Numbered from the stretch's first letter, positions 28,501 through 37,310 are shown. The stretch: 64,000 nt of DNA from Planctomycetaceae bacterium UBA2972 (GCA_002348315.1 DEAW01000136.1:1-64000), one strand, 5' to 3'. A program made the numbers and translations. Notes: generated by a model from the sequence alone, not told the origin.

Positions 28501-30495
28501 CATATGACCAATTAAGGCGTTGCTCCAATCCGAAACATAAATAGCTCCGTCCCCACCGATCTCGATGTCAGAAGGACGGAATGTCGGATCCGATGAATAG
28601 AGAATGGGTTCAATCTCTTCGGCCGTAATGTCGGCGCCGTTGTAGCTTACTTCGTGTTGCAGCACACCCTGAAAACCAATCACATTACAGATCAGAAAGT
28701 TGCCGTTATTCGCTTCAGGGAAATGACTACTCGAAAGAATACCGGTCGCCGCCACCGGACGTACTCGTTTCTTAAACCATTGCTTGTTACCGTTTCCTTT
28801 ACCAATATTTACGTAACTCCCTGTGCCGCCCGTTCCATCATTGGCAAACTGGAATCCCCACTGATCAAAAACGTCACCGTGCGGATTAGGGCCAATCGGG
28901 AAGACGAATTCCATTTCGAAGGTACGAGGGTCAAAGCGGTAGACGCCCGATGCGGTCGAGCGATACGTCTGTGTCGGCGTCTCCATGTTAGCGACATTAA
29001 AGATCCCCCGACTCCAATAGAGTCCTCCGTCGGGGCCGATCACAAAGGCGTTGGCACTGTGGTGCGTGTCGGCACTCGAAACCCCCTGTAGCATTCGCAC
29101 TTTTTTGTCAGCTACCATATCGCCGTCAGTATCTTTGAGAAACCAGATTTCCGGCGGAGCTGCAACAAGCATGCCTCCTCCCCAAAACTCAATTCCTGTG
29201 ATGCTGTTGAGCTTGTCGGCGAAGACAATGCATTCATCGGCCAGACCGTCCAGATCTTTGTCCGGGAAAGCCAGGATGCGGTCCGTGCGAGGTTGGGTTG
29301 GATTCCAGTGAGGATAAGACGGCCAGACAGATGCATAGAGGACGCCATTGGGATCCACACACATTTGCACAGGGTTTACCAATTCCGGAAATCGCTCCTC
29401 AGACGCGAAGAGGTTGACCTGCATCCCCTTGGCAATCGTCATTTTATTAATCGCATCAGCTCCCTTGAGGTAGGGATGGGAACCACCATCGAGTGACCCG
29501 GGTTTGTTCGTGCGTACCTCTAACTCATCGGGTAGATTGTCATCTTTGACTTGAAAGTCATTTCCATTGGCATAGGCCCAGACGAGTTCATCCCGGTTGG
29601 CAGTCATCACGTCAAAGATTTCCATTTCCCGTTTCATGACATCGGCATTGGACTGACCAAACCAATTGAGTGTGGATCGACCACCGTAGACGTTGTAGCC
29701 ATCCACAACACGATAACGACTGAACCAGTAGTAATTTCGTTCCAGTACAGCCTCGCGAATACGTTCGATTTCTTGGCGCTTACCTGCCCGACTGGCATCC
29801 ACCCCGAAGAGTTGTTCGACGATGACCTGAGCAATGGCGTCCGCTCCGTGATCGAGCAGATGGACTCCGTTAAGAGTCAGTGGTTTGGAAGAGGCTTCAT
29901 ACAGCGATAACGAAGGAGTATAGATATCAACAAACTGGACGTTTTGTTGATCGCACACTTCGGACATTGCCGACGTGATCGCCTTTAGATTTGGGTTGTT
30001 TTTACTTCCATCAGGTAAGTTTGGATTCTGTAGATCTTCATGGGCGATCGGTGAAAAGATGACAATCGTGGGAGTCGATTCACCGTTGTATCGTTGCTGT
30101 TTCATGCCTTCGACCATCGTCGCTAAATTCTGTTTGAAGGTGCCGACATGCTCGGGACCACGTAATGCTTCGTTAAAACCAAAGAAGCAAAAGACGACGT
30201 CTGCCCGGACTTTGGTAAGCCATTGATCGGCGGATCCGAAATTGTTCGAACGCGGTCTGGTGTTTACCTCATCACCGGTAAAGCCGAGATGACGAAAGGA
30301 AAGTTTGTGTTTAGGATGGAACGCCTGAATGTATGACTCCAACCATCCCTGATGTTGCATGCGGTCAGCCAGGTTATTGCCAATCACTGCAATTCGACCA
30401 TTTTCAGGGAGAGTCAGTGTCTGGGATTTTGCCTCGACCGTCACGAAAAAGATGAGCAAAAAGAGCGAAATCATCGGGGATGCGAAGCGACGCAT
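25576..30495 (-). CDS. Giant secreted fusion: SGNH, propeller, HEAT, PA14, cupredoxin, cytochrome c
   Basis: A 1639-residue exported protein (signal peptide 1-23). Domains in order: an SGNH hydrolase-like domain (about 30-240) with GRIAVIGNNLADRM, FCFFGFNEA and LNGVHLLDHG; a dehydrogenase-type propeller (about 340-700); HEAT-like helices (about 730-1030); PA14 (about 1055-1195, with FFITSDDGSRVYVND and GSHKLDVTYFDNGGG); a cupredoxin (about 1305-1435) with all type 1 copper ligands, MPHNF His and CTYPGHWRRM (Cys about 1420, His, Met); and a cytochrome c with CASCH (1500-1504) and SLMPKGLLN. It ends in a His/Met-rich tail, MYMHEHHDH. The SGNH nucleophile Ser is replaced by Asn, so that domain may bind rather than cleave. 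It heads a three-gene operon. Confidence 0.88.
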   Translation of the reverse strand: MRRFASPMISLFLLIFFVTVEAKSQTLTLPENGRIAVIGNNLADRMQHQGWLESYIQAFHPKHKLSFRHLGFTGDEVNTRPRSNNFGSADQWLTKVRADVVFCFFGFNEALRGPEHVGTFKQNLATMVEGMKQQRYNGESTPTIVIFSPIAHEDLQNPNLPDGSKNNPNLKAITSAMSEVCDQQNVQFVDIYTPSLSLYEASSKPLTLNGVHLLDHGADAIAQVIVEQLFGVDASRAGKRQEIERIREAVLERNYYWFSRYRVVDGYNVYGGRSTLNWFGQSNADVMKREMEIFDVMTANRDELVWAYANGNDFQVKDDNLPDELEVRTNKPGSLDGGSHPYLKGADAINKMTIAKGMQVNLFASEERFPELVNPVQMCVDPNGVLYASVWPSYPHWNPTQPRTDRILAFPDKDLDGLADECIVFADKLNSITGIEFWGGGMLVAAPPEIWFLKDTDGDMVADKKVRMLQGVSSADTHHSANAFVIGPDGGLYWSRGIFNVANMETPTQTYRSTASGVYRFDPRTFEMEFVFPIGPNPHGDVFDQWGFQFANDGTGGTGSYVNIGKGNGNKQWFKKRVRPVAATGILSSSHFPEANNGNFLICNVIGFQGVLQHEVSYNGADITAEEIEPILYSSDPTFRPSDIEIGGDGAIYVSDWSNALIGHMQHNMRDPNRDAQHGRIYRVTYQGRPLVKHPQMIGAPVADILKSFLLPDNGIRYRARLELSGRETKATLKTVSQWSQSLDPTDAVQAQALLECLWVFEEQRVANLELLKRVFEAEDGRHRAAAIRTLGHWSGKVEGWEDLLRTAAQDESALVRAEVAKAAVELQGLAAAEAVFEVAVRPTDAELTTVINYATKSLNVDAIVNDAIANNQPLSKAAQLYVLRNASIADLMKLDPTEAVYLAILSRENANAEQLSVAISGLSKLQKTDPAALIVELLAARDAESQIGIAGLGTLLTLQPATQLAPHAETIEALAVNGKANETRKFAFAAWIASDGRGDDAYLAATRSKEQLRDFLSAIPAIQNEDIRSNLYSKVLPLVSSLPTQLEAESGSASLAQPGIHVDFYQPAIGNVDINNLLKLTAKESGIADHVGMDVPQRKASDNFALKFSGFIQIERPGKYTFFITSDDGSRVYVNDTLLINNDRLQGPTEQAGEIDLAAGSHKLDVTYFDNGGGDALRFQWAGPGVQKQDVPKNRLTVSSGETIHDFAIHSLAAIPGHEVEKFDALIALLKAGRQRTSSIHALSRIPADKWPAPQLQPLADNLVAYLTELPAAYRTSDAALEAINLTKTVAAKLPETERKAVENRLENLDVRVIAIGTVPHRMIYDKEQIAIEVGRTVEFRFSNTDSMPHNFVITVPGAMQEIGELAESTGRDPDAIERHYVPQSDKVLLSSKLLQSNQVEALIFDAPTEPGIYPYVCTYPGHWRRMYGALYVVADVEKYNLDPETYLADNQLEFKDELLKLSSRGREWNLEELLADVNPLPMGRNYEVGRELFKVASCASCHKLGDQGREFGPDLAKLDAKVFNTLHVLESIVEPSKKITEKYQSYSYLLVSGKQITGMVIKETPDEIHVVVDPLAKDKATVIAKDDIDAQKKADVSLMPKGLLNKLSREEILDLIAYVMAKGDKNHEMYMHEHHDH

Positions 30496-30595
30496 AGTGT
30501 AATCCTCGTAAGTAGGCGAATTTCCAGATGAGCTGTATCGTTGAGTGTATCATGTAACAAACCAACATGTTAGTTTTTGCAGGACTCTCGAACTG

Positions 30596-32044
30596 ATGAC
30601 AACGATTCGACTTCATAGGCTGGCTCTCACTTTGATCCTGACGATTTTAGCGATGCCTCTTCAGGCTCAGGATGCCTCCGGAGTCAAACCAAATATCCTG
30701 ATTTTGTTGGGGGATAACTGGGCTGCACCTCACGCTTCGATTCTGGGTGATGCTTCGGTGAATACACCGACCTTCGATCAAATCGCTAAGAACGGAGTGT
30801 TGTTTACAAATGCTTTTTGTCAGGTCCCGTCCTGTTCGCCCTCCCGGGCAGTGCTACTTACAGGAAAGTACGCGCATCAACTTGAGGATGCAGCTAATCT
30901 GTGGGGGCATTTTCCGGACGAACTCTGGACGTTTCCGCTGGCGTTACAACGAAGCAAAGACGCCTATCAAGTCGGTTACATGATCAAAGGTTGGGGGCCG
31001 GGATATTATTTAGGCGAGCGTCATACCAAAGCGAATCCCAATCCTGCCGGAGTGAAATCCGAATCTTTTGAAGCCTTCTTGAGTTCTGTGGGAGAAAAGC
31101 CGTTTTGTTTCTGGTTTGGTTCCCACGATCCCCATCGACCCTGGAAAGCTGACGAGGCGTATTATCAGGGACTCGATGAAATCCAAGTTGAAGTGCCGGG
31201 CTATCTGCCAGATCATCCTACCGTGCGACAGGAAATCGTAGACTACTATGCCGAAGTGCAAAAGTTTGATGACGAATGCGGAAAGATTATCGAGTCATTA
31301 AAACGAGCCGGGAAATATGAAAATACGATTATTCTGATGCTTGGTGACAATGGCTGGCAGATGCCGCGTGGTTTGGCAAATGTCTATGACTGGGGAACAC
31401 ATGTGCCGCTGGCAATCCAGTGGCCCGGGCGACTTAAAACGGATATGCAGTCAGAGACCTTTGTCAGCTTTGAAGATATCGGACCAACCCTGTTTGACTT
31501 AATGGGAATAAAAGACCGGAACATGACAGGTTCAAGCTTTGCCGGAGTACTAACCGGTGAGACGCAAAGTCATCGAGATCATGTTTTTCTGGAACGTGAA
31601 CGTCATGCTAATGTAAGAGCTGATGATGCGACGTATCCTTGCCGAGCGATACGTACGCAGGACTATTTATGGATCTGGAATATTCGTCCTGAATTACACC
31701 CGGCAGGGGATCCCGTAACGCATTGGGCAGTGGGACCCTTTGGAGATATCGATAACTCGCTCACGAAAGCTCTACTGCTGGATGCCGACGGTGAATCCCC
31801 ATTGGCTAAATGGAAAGAGCTTGCAGTTGGCAAACGTCCTGAATTCGAACTCTATGATCTCCGTACAGATCCCTGGCAGATTGAGAATGTTGCCGGGCAC
31901 TCGGCCTATTCCAGTGTACATCGTCAATTGAAATCGGCGGTCATGCGGTGGATGCGTAAGACCGATGACCCGCGAGCGTCAGAATTGAAGACTCAAGTAT
32001 TTGACGATTACGAGTACTTCGGTGGTCCCGCGAAAAAGAAGTGA
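30596..32044 (+). CDS. Type I sulfatase, heparan N-sulfatase-like
   Basis: A 482-residue exported sulfatase. The ATG at 30596 opens with a signal peptide (MTTIRLHRLALTLILTILAM). The modification motif is C80-S-P-S-R84 (VPSCSPSRAVLLTG). The first metal block reads LILLGDNWAAPHASILG, with Asn in place of the second Asp of the usual DD; the tryptophan and AxPH pattern are those of N-sulfoglucosamine sulfohydrolase-like members. FWFGSHDPHRPWKADE and LMLGDNGWQMPRGLANVYDWG follow. Divergent from the giant redox gene, with a 100-base shared upstream region. Removal of N- or O-sulfate from an amino sugar is a reasonable guess. Confidence 0.9.
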   Translation: MTTIRLHRLALTLILTILAMPLQAQDASGVKPNILILLGDNWAAPHASILGDASVNTPTFDQIAKNGVLFTNAFCQVPSCSPSRAVLLTGKYAHQLEDAANLWGHFPDELWTFPLALQRSKDAYQVGYMIKGWGPGYYLGERHTKANPNPAGVKSESFEAFLSSVGEKPFCFWFGSHDPHRPWKADEAYYQGLDEIQVEVPGYLPDHPTVRQEIVDYYAEVQKFDDECGKIIESLKRAGKYENTIILMLGDNGWQMPRGLANVYDWGTHVPLAIQWPGRLKTDMQSETFVSFEDIGPTLFDLMGIKDRNMTGSSFAGVLTGETQSHRDHVFLERERHANVRADDATYPCRAIRTQDYLWIWNIRPELHPAGDPVTHWAVGPFGDIDNSLTKALLLDADGESPLAKWKELAVGKRPEFELYDLRTDPWQIENVAGHSAYSSVHRQLKSAVMRWMRKTDDPRASELKTQVFDDYEYFGGPAKKK

Positions 32045-32051
32045 CAGCTTG

Positions 32052-34025
32052 TTACGGCTGAATCGACTCGAAAATCTTTTCCAGATGGGGTTTGAGAAAT
32101 AGTTTGGCGCCGGATTTAGACAAGTGATTGTCGTCGACGTAATACAACGTGTTATTTTCCATATATCTGGCATGTCCGTCGGCAGTGAAAAATGCCGGGG
32201 CTGGGTCAAATACGGTGACGTTGGGTAGATCGATGTTTCTGAGGATGGCTCTCACGGATTGTTGCCGGTTTGTATGTTCTTCCAGTGAGACTCCCCGAGG
32301 AATAGCCTCTTCACGTTGAATCGAAATCACCGATTCGTAAATTGGATCATGATGCTGTAACGGCACTTGCTCCATGATCCATACTTTAATTCCCCAATCG
32401 CCTAGCTGCTCAAGCGTTTGATGTATGTTAGTCTTGAACACCTGACGGCTAGCATGCGGGCCGTACTCATTCGTGTTGTCATCGGTGATCAGATATTTCC
32501 TCAGACCGGTAGCATTTCCTTCGATGTTGTCAGACCACCGGGCCGCCATAATGACATGAGTTATGTCATGGCGCTGAATGAAATTCATTACGCCATTATT
32601 CCAAATCATAGTGTTCTCTCGATCGAACACTCGATAGGACCTGAACATCGGTACTGTACCGCCGCGAGCCGCTACGAAACCAGTCAGTTGGTGGCGTTTT
32701 GCTAATTCATGACATAGTTCGGCGACGACAAGCGAATGACTGTCTCCCCAAACCAGAATTTTGGGACGGTCGGCAATTGGCTGGGAAATCCCAATCGGTG
32801 GCAATCGGTCATATTCCGGATCCCAGATGGAATCCTTTATGTAGTGGATCGGAGCTTCTGCAGTAGCCAGGAGCTCTGTGATTTGGCTATTCCATCGTTT
32901 GGGAAGTCCATCGTTTTCTGAAATTCCTGCTCCTGTTCCCATAATCATCAAGGAAAACGAAGTGGAAGCAAGAACCAAACGTTTTTGGGAAGGTAATAAA
33001 CGACGTAGTCGAAAGGGATTTTCTATTAAGTGGTACGAAGCGATGCCAGCGATGAGGCTGAGCGTGATCCCCAGAAGGCTGGTTTGCAGATCTAATTCCA
33101 AATGATTTGTGTAGCGAAGGTAGACAATGATCGGCCAATGCCAAAGGTAGAGCGAATAGGAAATCTTTCCCATGTAAGTCAGCGCTGGCATAGAGAGGAA
33201 ACGGGAAACGGACGTCCGGGAGTTTCCATTTTTATTGAAGTAGAGTAGGGCAGCGGTTGCCAGACAAGGCCATAACGCTGCCAATCCGGGAAAGTCCATC
33301 TGCTGGTTGTAGAGAAAGAAGAAAGCAACGATTGCAGTGATCGCAGTGAGCGATCCAATTTCTGCGGTTTTGCGAAGAGTCTTTTTAAGCTCGGGGATGA
33401 ACAGGATGATTGCACCAAGCAGCATTTCCCAGGCTCGTGTTGGCAAGATGAAAAATGCCTCGGTGGGATAGGTATGAACAGCCCAAAGATTGACAGCCAT
33501 GGAAACAGCCGCCAGACTGCAAATGATGATACAAAGTCGCTTTCTGGAGACATTGCGGCAGAGAATCAGGATTAGGGGGAAGACGAGATAAAACTGTTCC
33601 TCAACTGCCAGCGACCAGGTGTGAAGCAATGGTACTAATTCAGCAGGGCCAGCAAAATAGTCCATCGAGTTGGCAAAGTAATGATTGGACACCAATGCCA
33701 TTTGGGCGATGGCGGATTCGGCCAGTTTGTCATAATCCCCCGGAATTAACAGCCAGTAGCCTGTGACGAGCGTCACGGTGGTCATGAGCAATGCAGCTGG
33801 CATCAATCGACGGATTCGGCGCCCCAGAAAAACTCGCATCGAGAAGCGATCTTCCGACTGGGCTTTTAAGATCAAACTGGTGATTAGGAACCCAGAGATG
33901 ACAAAGAAGATGTCAACTCCGATAAACCCACCACTGAAACTGAGTCCGGCATGAAACAGCAACACACCGATTACGGCAACAGCACGTAGTCCATCGATAT
34001 CTGCTCTGTATTTCAGCTTTTCCAT
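32052..34025 (-). CDS. OafA-like acyltransferase with SGNH domain
   Basis: A 657-residue membrane protein of the acyltransferase-3 family that O-acetylates surface polysaccharide or lipid. The ATG at 34025 directly precedes the family N-terminus, KYRADIDGLRAVAVIGVLLF. Residues 1-350 contain about ten transmembrane segments, with the conserved RxxDGLR and FHAGLSFSGGFIGVDIFF blocks and the cytoplasmic-loop R residues (RRIRRLMP). Residues about 420-657 form an SGNH domain with the nucleophile block VWGDSHSLV and DDNHLSKSG carrying the catalytic Asp-His. Such two-domain proteins transfer acetyl from cytoplasmic acetyl-CoA to an outside acceptor. Convergent with the sulfatase at 30596. Confidence 0.93.
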   Translation of the reverse strand: MEKLKYRADIDGLRAVAVIGVLLFHAGLSFSGGFIGVDIFFVISGFLITSLILKAQSEDRFSMRVFLGRRIRRLMPAALLMTTVTLVTGYWLLIPGDYDKLAESAIAQMALVSNHYFANSMDYFAGPAELVPLLHTWSLAVEEQFYLVFPLILILCRNVSRKRLCIIICSLAAVSMAVNLWAVHTYPTEAFFILPTRAWEMLLGAIILFIPELKKTLRKTAEIGSLTAITAIVAFFFLYNQQMDFPGLAALWPCLATAALLYFNKNGNSRTSVSRFLSMPALTYMGKISYSLYLWHWPIIVYLRYTNHLELDLQTSLLGITLSLIAGIASYHLIENPFRLRRLLPSQKRLVLASTSFSLMIMGTGAGISENDGLPKRWNSQITELLATAEAPIHYIKDSIWDPEYDRLPPIGISQPIADRPKILVWGDSHSLVVAELCHELAKRHQLTGFVAARGGTVPMFRSYRVFDRENTMIWNNGVMNFIQRHDITHVIMAARWSDNIEGNATGLRKYLITDDNTNEYGPHASRQVFKTNIHQTLEQLGDWGIKVWIMEQVPLQHHDPIYESVISIQREEAIPRGVSLEEHTNRQQSVRAILRNIDLPNVTVFDPAPAFFTADGHARYMENNTLYYVDDNHLSKSGAKLFLKPHLEKIFESIQP

Positions 34026-34234
34026 CACTCTGTCGACTGAAACCGAATTCTGTCTTTGAATACCAACGCTATCAGAACTCCAACTGATCCTGAAGCATGC
34101 TGGCCATCCTAGTATGAATCAATCCAGTAATTCAATACGAATCAAAGTGGCGATTCAGTAATCGATAGCTCTAGCAAGTAAAGAATTAAAACGGTTACAG
34201 AGATTTGGGAAAGCAGATAAGCAGCCCCGTGGAA

Positions 34235-34399
34235 TTAGCGGGGTTTGTTGGGACGTTGATTTTCAACATCATGGAAATACCAGGTCGCCTCCTGCTCAAG
34301 CTCCTGCTTGAACTCAACCCATTGACAATATTCATGCCACTGACGATTCCAGAAAACTAATGCATCCTGAGGGATTTCATTGATTACAACTTCGCTCAT
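34235..34399 (-). CDS. Small protein, 54 residues, unknown function
   Basis: ATG at 34399 is preceded on the minus strand by AAAAAGGAG ending 7 bases before the start, a good ribosome binding site. The product starts MSEVVINEIPQDALVF and is unusually rich in Trp (W18, W21, W27, W40), Glu and Gln; the centre (WNRQWHEYCQWVEFKQELEQ) looks like an amphipathic helix. No signal peptide or known family is seen. A 17-bp dyad at 34544-34560 lies 144 bases upstream; the near-identical copy at 1900-1916 lies upstream of the other small gene. The two proteins do not look alike in sequence. A GC-rich inverted repeat (CCCCG/CGGGG) overlaps the stop codon. Confidence 0.6.
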   Translation of the reverse strand: MSEVVINEIPQDALVFWNRQWHEYCQWVEFKQELEQEATWYFHDVENQRPNKPR

Positions 34400-34543
34400 T
34401 GTAAAACTCCTTTTTACAACTAAACCAAAAACGTATTGAGGTAACAGTAAAAGCTAATCCAGTAAAAGCTATACGGCTGGAAGCTAGTTAGCCTTGTATT
34501 TTGAACAATCAAAACTGTGTTACAAATATGATCGTGATCAGTC

Positions 34544-34560
34544 GTGACACGTTTGGTCAC
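34544..34560. promoter_or_regulatory. Dyad operator-like site GTGAC-N7-GTCAC (copy 2)
   Basis: GTGACACGTTTGGTCAC has the same 5-bp arms as the site at 1900-1916 and differs from it at one central base. It lies in the 279-base gap between the small gene (start 34399) and the gene ending at 34679. Long spacing to the start (144 bases) would fit a promoter well upstream. The rest of this gap is AT-rich with no other signal I can name. Confidence 0.55.
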
Positions 34561-34678
34561 AGCGTTGTATGTAATACGCAAAAAGATGGAAAAAAGTTCA
34601 GAATCTTCTTACGCAAGAACCAAAGAATAAACTCGCCGTTGTCCCCTTCGGACCTTGAGAAAGTCAGAAGAAATAAGT

Positions 34679-35155
34679 TTAAAAGCTTAATTCTGTTCCC
34701 TGCGATTCTAGCTCACGCACTTCTGCGGGATTAATGCTGCGAGCAGTTTCGAACCCTTTTGATGTCAGCGAGAATTCGCCGCCCACTTGGTGCATGACTA
34801 AACCAGCATCGCACAACTGACGAAATCCATCTAGAAAACGAACGGTAATCTCAGGTTCAGTACGACTACGAAACATGACATGCAGATCGGCAGAACGCTC
34901 GACATAGACAGCGAGCATTCGCTGAGAGGATTCAAATTCCGTGTTGTTGCTCTTTAACTCAATAACGCCTCGATTACGAGTGATAGAGAGGATTACTTTG
35001 GCTTCAGCTGATAAAGCAACTTCAGCTGTTGGCGGACTGACTAGACGGTCTGAGGCTAACTGTGCCAGAGCTGCCAAAGTGGGGACACTATGAATCAAGT
35101 CCTTCCAAAGGTTGGCTTGGCCCGTGGCACTGGCGATAAAGGGAGGCAGATTCAT
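34679..35155 (-). CDS. Hypothetical protein with winged-helix-like C-terminus
   Basis: A 158-residue cytosolic protein (MNLPPFIASATGQANLWKDL). The middle is beta-rich (KVILSITRNRGVIELKSN). The C-terminal part, FLDGFRQLCDAGLVMHQVGG then EFSLTSKGFETARSI, has the helix-wing look of a winged helix domain, which might bind DNA or another protein. I do not recognise a family. It lies 37 bases after the membrane protein gene at 35193-35588 in the same direction, so the two are probably cotranscribed. The start at 35155 is the only good ATG. Confidence 0.6.
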   Translation of the reverse strand: MNLPPFIASATGQANLWKDLIHSVPTLAALAQLASDRLVSPPTAEVALSAEAKVILSITRNRGVIELKSNNTEFESSQRMLAVYVERSADLHVMFRSRTEPEITVRFLDGFRQLCDAGLVMHQVGGEFSLTSKGFETARSINPAEVRELESQGTELSF

Positions 35156-35192
35156 TGTGACAATTGAGTTTCAGTCGATCCTGGAAAAGTAG

Positions 35193-35588
35193 TTACAGCT
35201 GTCGATTGATGACAAACCCACCACCTAAGTTATAGATGAGTAGAACCAATACGATATTCAGGCAAATCCACAGGAGCCCGGCAACGAGCGTAAATAAAAG
35301 TGCTTGCCAGAATGTCATTTTGAAGCTGATTTTTGCTAATACCAGAATACCCAGCAAACTGTAGAGTCCATAGCCAAAATATGCTGCGTAGCTGTAGATC
35401 GCCGTGAGTGTCCAACTTCTTATATAAAGTTGGAAATTATTTAAAATCAAATCAGGGTTATTATTCTGATTTATACGGCAAATAGAGGCGATTGCTAAAA
35501 CGAACAATGCCGTGATGCTGATAAGGGTTGCCACAAATAGAAAGACTGCAATCATATAAGTAGTTGTACTTATAGATTCAATGGACAT
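35193..35588 (-). CDS. Hypothetical four-helix membrane protein (Yip1-like)
   Basis: A 131-residue integral membrane protein. The start at 35588 (MSIESISTTTYMIAV) is preferred over the ATG at 35612 because a GGGAG sequence lies upstream of it. About four hydrophobic segments are visible: MIAVFLFVATLISITALFVL, the YSYAAYFGYGLYSLLGILVL region, and TFWQALLFTLVAGLLWICLN continuing into IVLVLLIYNLG. The pattern of a polar loop after the first helix and the last two helices is similar to the Yip1 domain family, but this is a weak match. Upstream of, and probably cotranscribed with, the 158-residue protein. Function unknown. Confidence 0.6.
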   Translation of the reverse strand: MSIESISTTTYMIAVFLFVATLISITALFVLAIASICRINQNNNPDLILNNFQLYIRSWTLTAIYSYAAYFGYGLYSLLGILVLAKISFKMTFWQALLFTLVAGLLWICLNIVLVLLIYNLGGGFVINRQL

Positions 35589-35792
35589 CAATCTACCACT
35601 CCCTTCCCGCATGATGCTTGCGCCCCGCCTCGGGAGATGGAATTACCCCCGTAATCCGTACAACCGGATCTCGACTGACTGAGATTTGAGATTGCTCTGA
35701 AAAAAGAGACTTTTGACTACAGAAGTAACCTAAGTTTCATTCACAGCCATTGAGCGCTCACATATTGAGAGAGAGAAGATAGGAAAAACTTC

Positions 35793-37268
35793 GTGATTCA
35801 AGCAACCACCACCGACGTATTTGAAGAAGATTCCCAGGCCGAAGTCAATGTAATTGGCAAACGCAAGGAACCAGCCCCTCGCAAGGAATCCCGCAACATT
35901 ACGGATGATCCGATTCGTATGTACCTGATGCAGATGGGTGAAATTCCATTGCTGACACGCGAAGAAGAGCTGTGTTACGCGAAGCAAATCGAAGCCACTC
36001 GATATCACTATCGTAAAACCATGCTGGCAACGAACTACATGTTGCAGGCTGCCGTATCGATGCTGGACAAAGTACTCCACGGAAAACTGCGGTTGGATCG
36101 AACCATCGAAGTTTCGGTGACCAATGCCTCAGGAAAAGAAGCCGTACTGAAACGACTGGGTCCCAATCTGGAGACGATTCAGGAGTTATTGAAACTCAAT
36201 CGACGCGACTTTAGTGAAGCGATCTACAAGAAGAATTCCAAGAAGAAGCGTCACGCGGCCTGGCGTCGGATGGTCATTCGTCGCAATAAAGCTGTTCGTT
36301 TAATCGAAGAGATGAATTTGCGAACAAACAAATTACAACCCGCATTCAAAGAATTATGCAAGATCCGGGAACGAATGGTCTCGCTGAAGCAACAACTGCG
36401 GGAAGTCGAAGAAGGTAAAGCAGATTCCTGGACCGATTCAGACGCATTGAAAACAGAACTTGTACATCTGATTAAAGTGACTCAGGAAAGTACGAATACG
36501 TTGACTCGCCGAGTCGATAATACGATTCTTTATCGAGATGCATATGACGAAGCCAAACGAAAACTATCAGCCGGAAACCTGCGACTGGTTGTTTCGATTG
36601 CTAAGAAATACCGAAATCGCGGCCTGACATTCCTCGATCTCATCCAGGAAGGAAACACCGGCCTGATGCGAGCTGTGGAAAAATTCGAACATCAACGCGG
36701 CTATAAATTCTCGACCTATGCAACCTGGTGGATTCGCCAGGCGATTACCCGAGCGGTCGCTGATCAAAGCCGAACCATTCGTGTCCCTGTACACATGGTG
36801 GAGGTGATGACTCGAGTGCGAAACCTTAGTCAGGAGCTGGTACAAATCCTGGGACGTGATCCCACTCCGGAAGAAGTTGCCGAGCACGGTAAAATGGAAC
36901 TGAGCGACGCTCAATGTATTTTGATGATGCTCAAGCAACCCCTGTCGCTTGATCAAACCGTCGGTGACAGCGATGAAAACGAATTCGGTGATTTTATCAA
37001 CGACCATCGTGAATTCGATCCACTGGCACGAGCTAACCATGATGCCTTGACGACGGAATTATCCGACGCGATGGAAGTTCTGAGTTGGCGTGAACGTGAG
37101 ATTCTTAAGCTGCGATACGGTTTAGGTGATGGGTATTGCTACACTCTGGAAGAAGTCGGACGTATTTTCCAGGTGACGCGAGAGCGTATTCGTCAAATCG
37201 AAAACAAAGCAGTGCAGAAACTGCAGCAACCGTTCCGCTCGAAAAAGCTCAAATCGTTCCTCGACTAA
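35793..37268 (+). CDS. RNA polymerase sigma-70 factor, RpoD/SigA type
   Basis: A 491-residue sigma factor, GTG start at 35793 behind AGGA. Region 1.2 (about 37-70) is [20 protein letters not shown]; a long charged insertion (about 75-255) follows as in primary sigma factors; region 2 (about 258-330) holds [29 protein letters not shown] and [16 protein letters not shown]; region 3 contains [20 protein letters not shown]; region 4 (about 425-485) contains [15 protein letters not shown] and the helix-turn-helix [20 protein letters not shown]. Region 1.1 is essentially missing. It is probably a housekeeping or closely related sigma factor; planctomycetes often have several. A perfect 13-bp terminator follows 42 bases after the stop. 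Confidence 0.93.
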   Translation: MIQATTTDVFEEDSQAEVNVIGKRKEPAPRKESRNITDDPIRMYLMQMGEIPLLTREEELCYAKQIEATRYHYRKTMLATNYMLQAAVSMLDKVLHGKLRLDRTIEVSVTNASGKEAVLKRLGPNLETIQELLKLNRRDFSEAIYKKNSKKKRHAAWRRMVIRRNKAVRLIEEMNLRTNKLQPAFKELCKIRERMVSLKQQLREVEEGKADSWTDSDALKTELVHLIKVTQESTNTLTRRVDNTILYRDAYDEAKRKLSAGNLRLVVSIAKKYRNRGLTFLDLIQEGNTGLMRAVEKFEHQRGYKFSTYATWWIRQAITRAVADQSRTIRVPVHMVEVMTRVRNLSQELVQILGRDPTPEEVAEHGKMELSDAQCILMMLKQPLSLDQTVGDSDENEFGDFINDHREFDPLARANHDALTTELSDAMEVLSWREREILKLRYGLGDGYCYTLEEVGRIFQVTRERIRQIENKAVQKLQQPFRSKKLKSFLD

Positions 37269-37310
37269 TCTTTGGTCAGGCAACATTCACGAGCAATCAA
37301 AGAACGTTAG

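Noticed and set aside
34215..34245. Terminator from the CCCCG/CGGGG inverted repeat at the end of the small gene
   Set aside because: Stem of only 5 bp and no T-tract on the minus strand; kept as a note in the gene entry only.
34501..34734. 77-codon plus-strand frame starting with TTG
   Set aside because: It covers the dyad and overlaps the 3' end of the gene at 34679; no RBS, no family, low-complexity composition.
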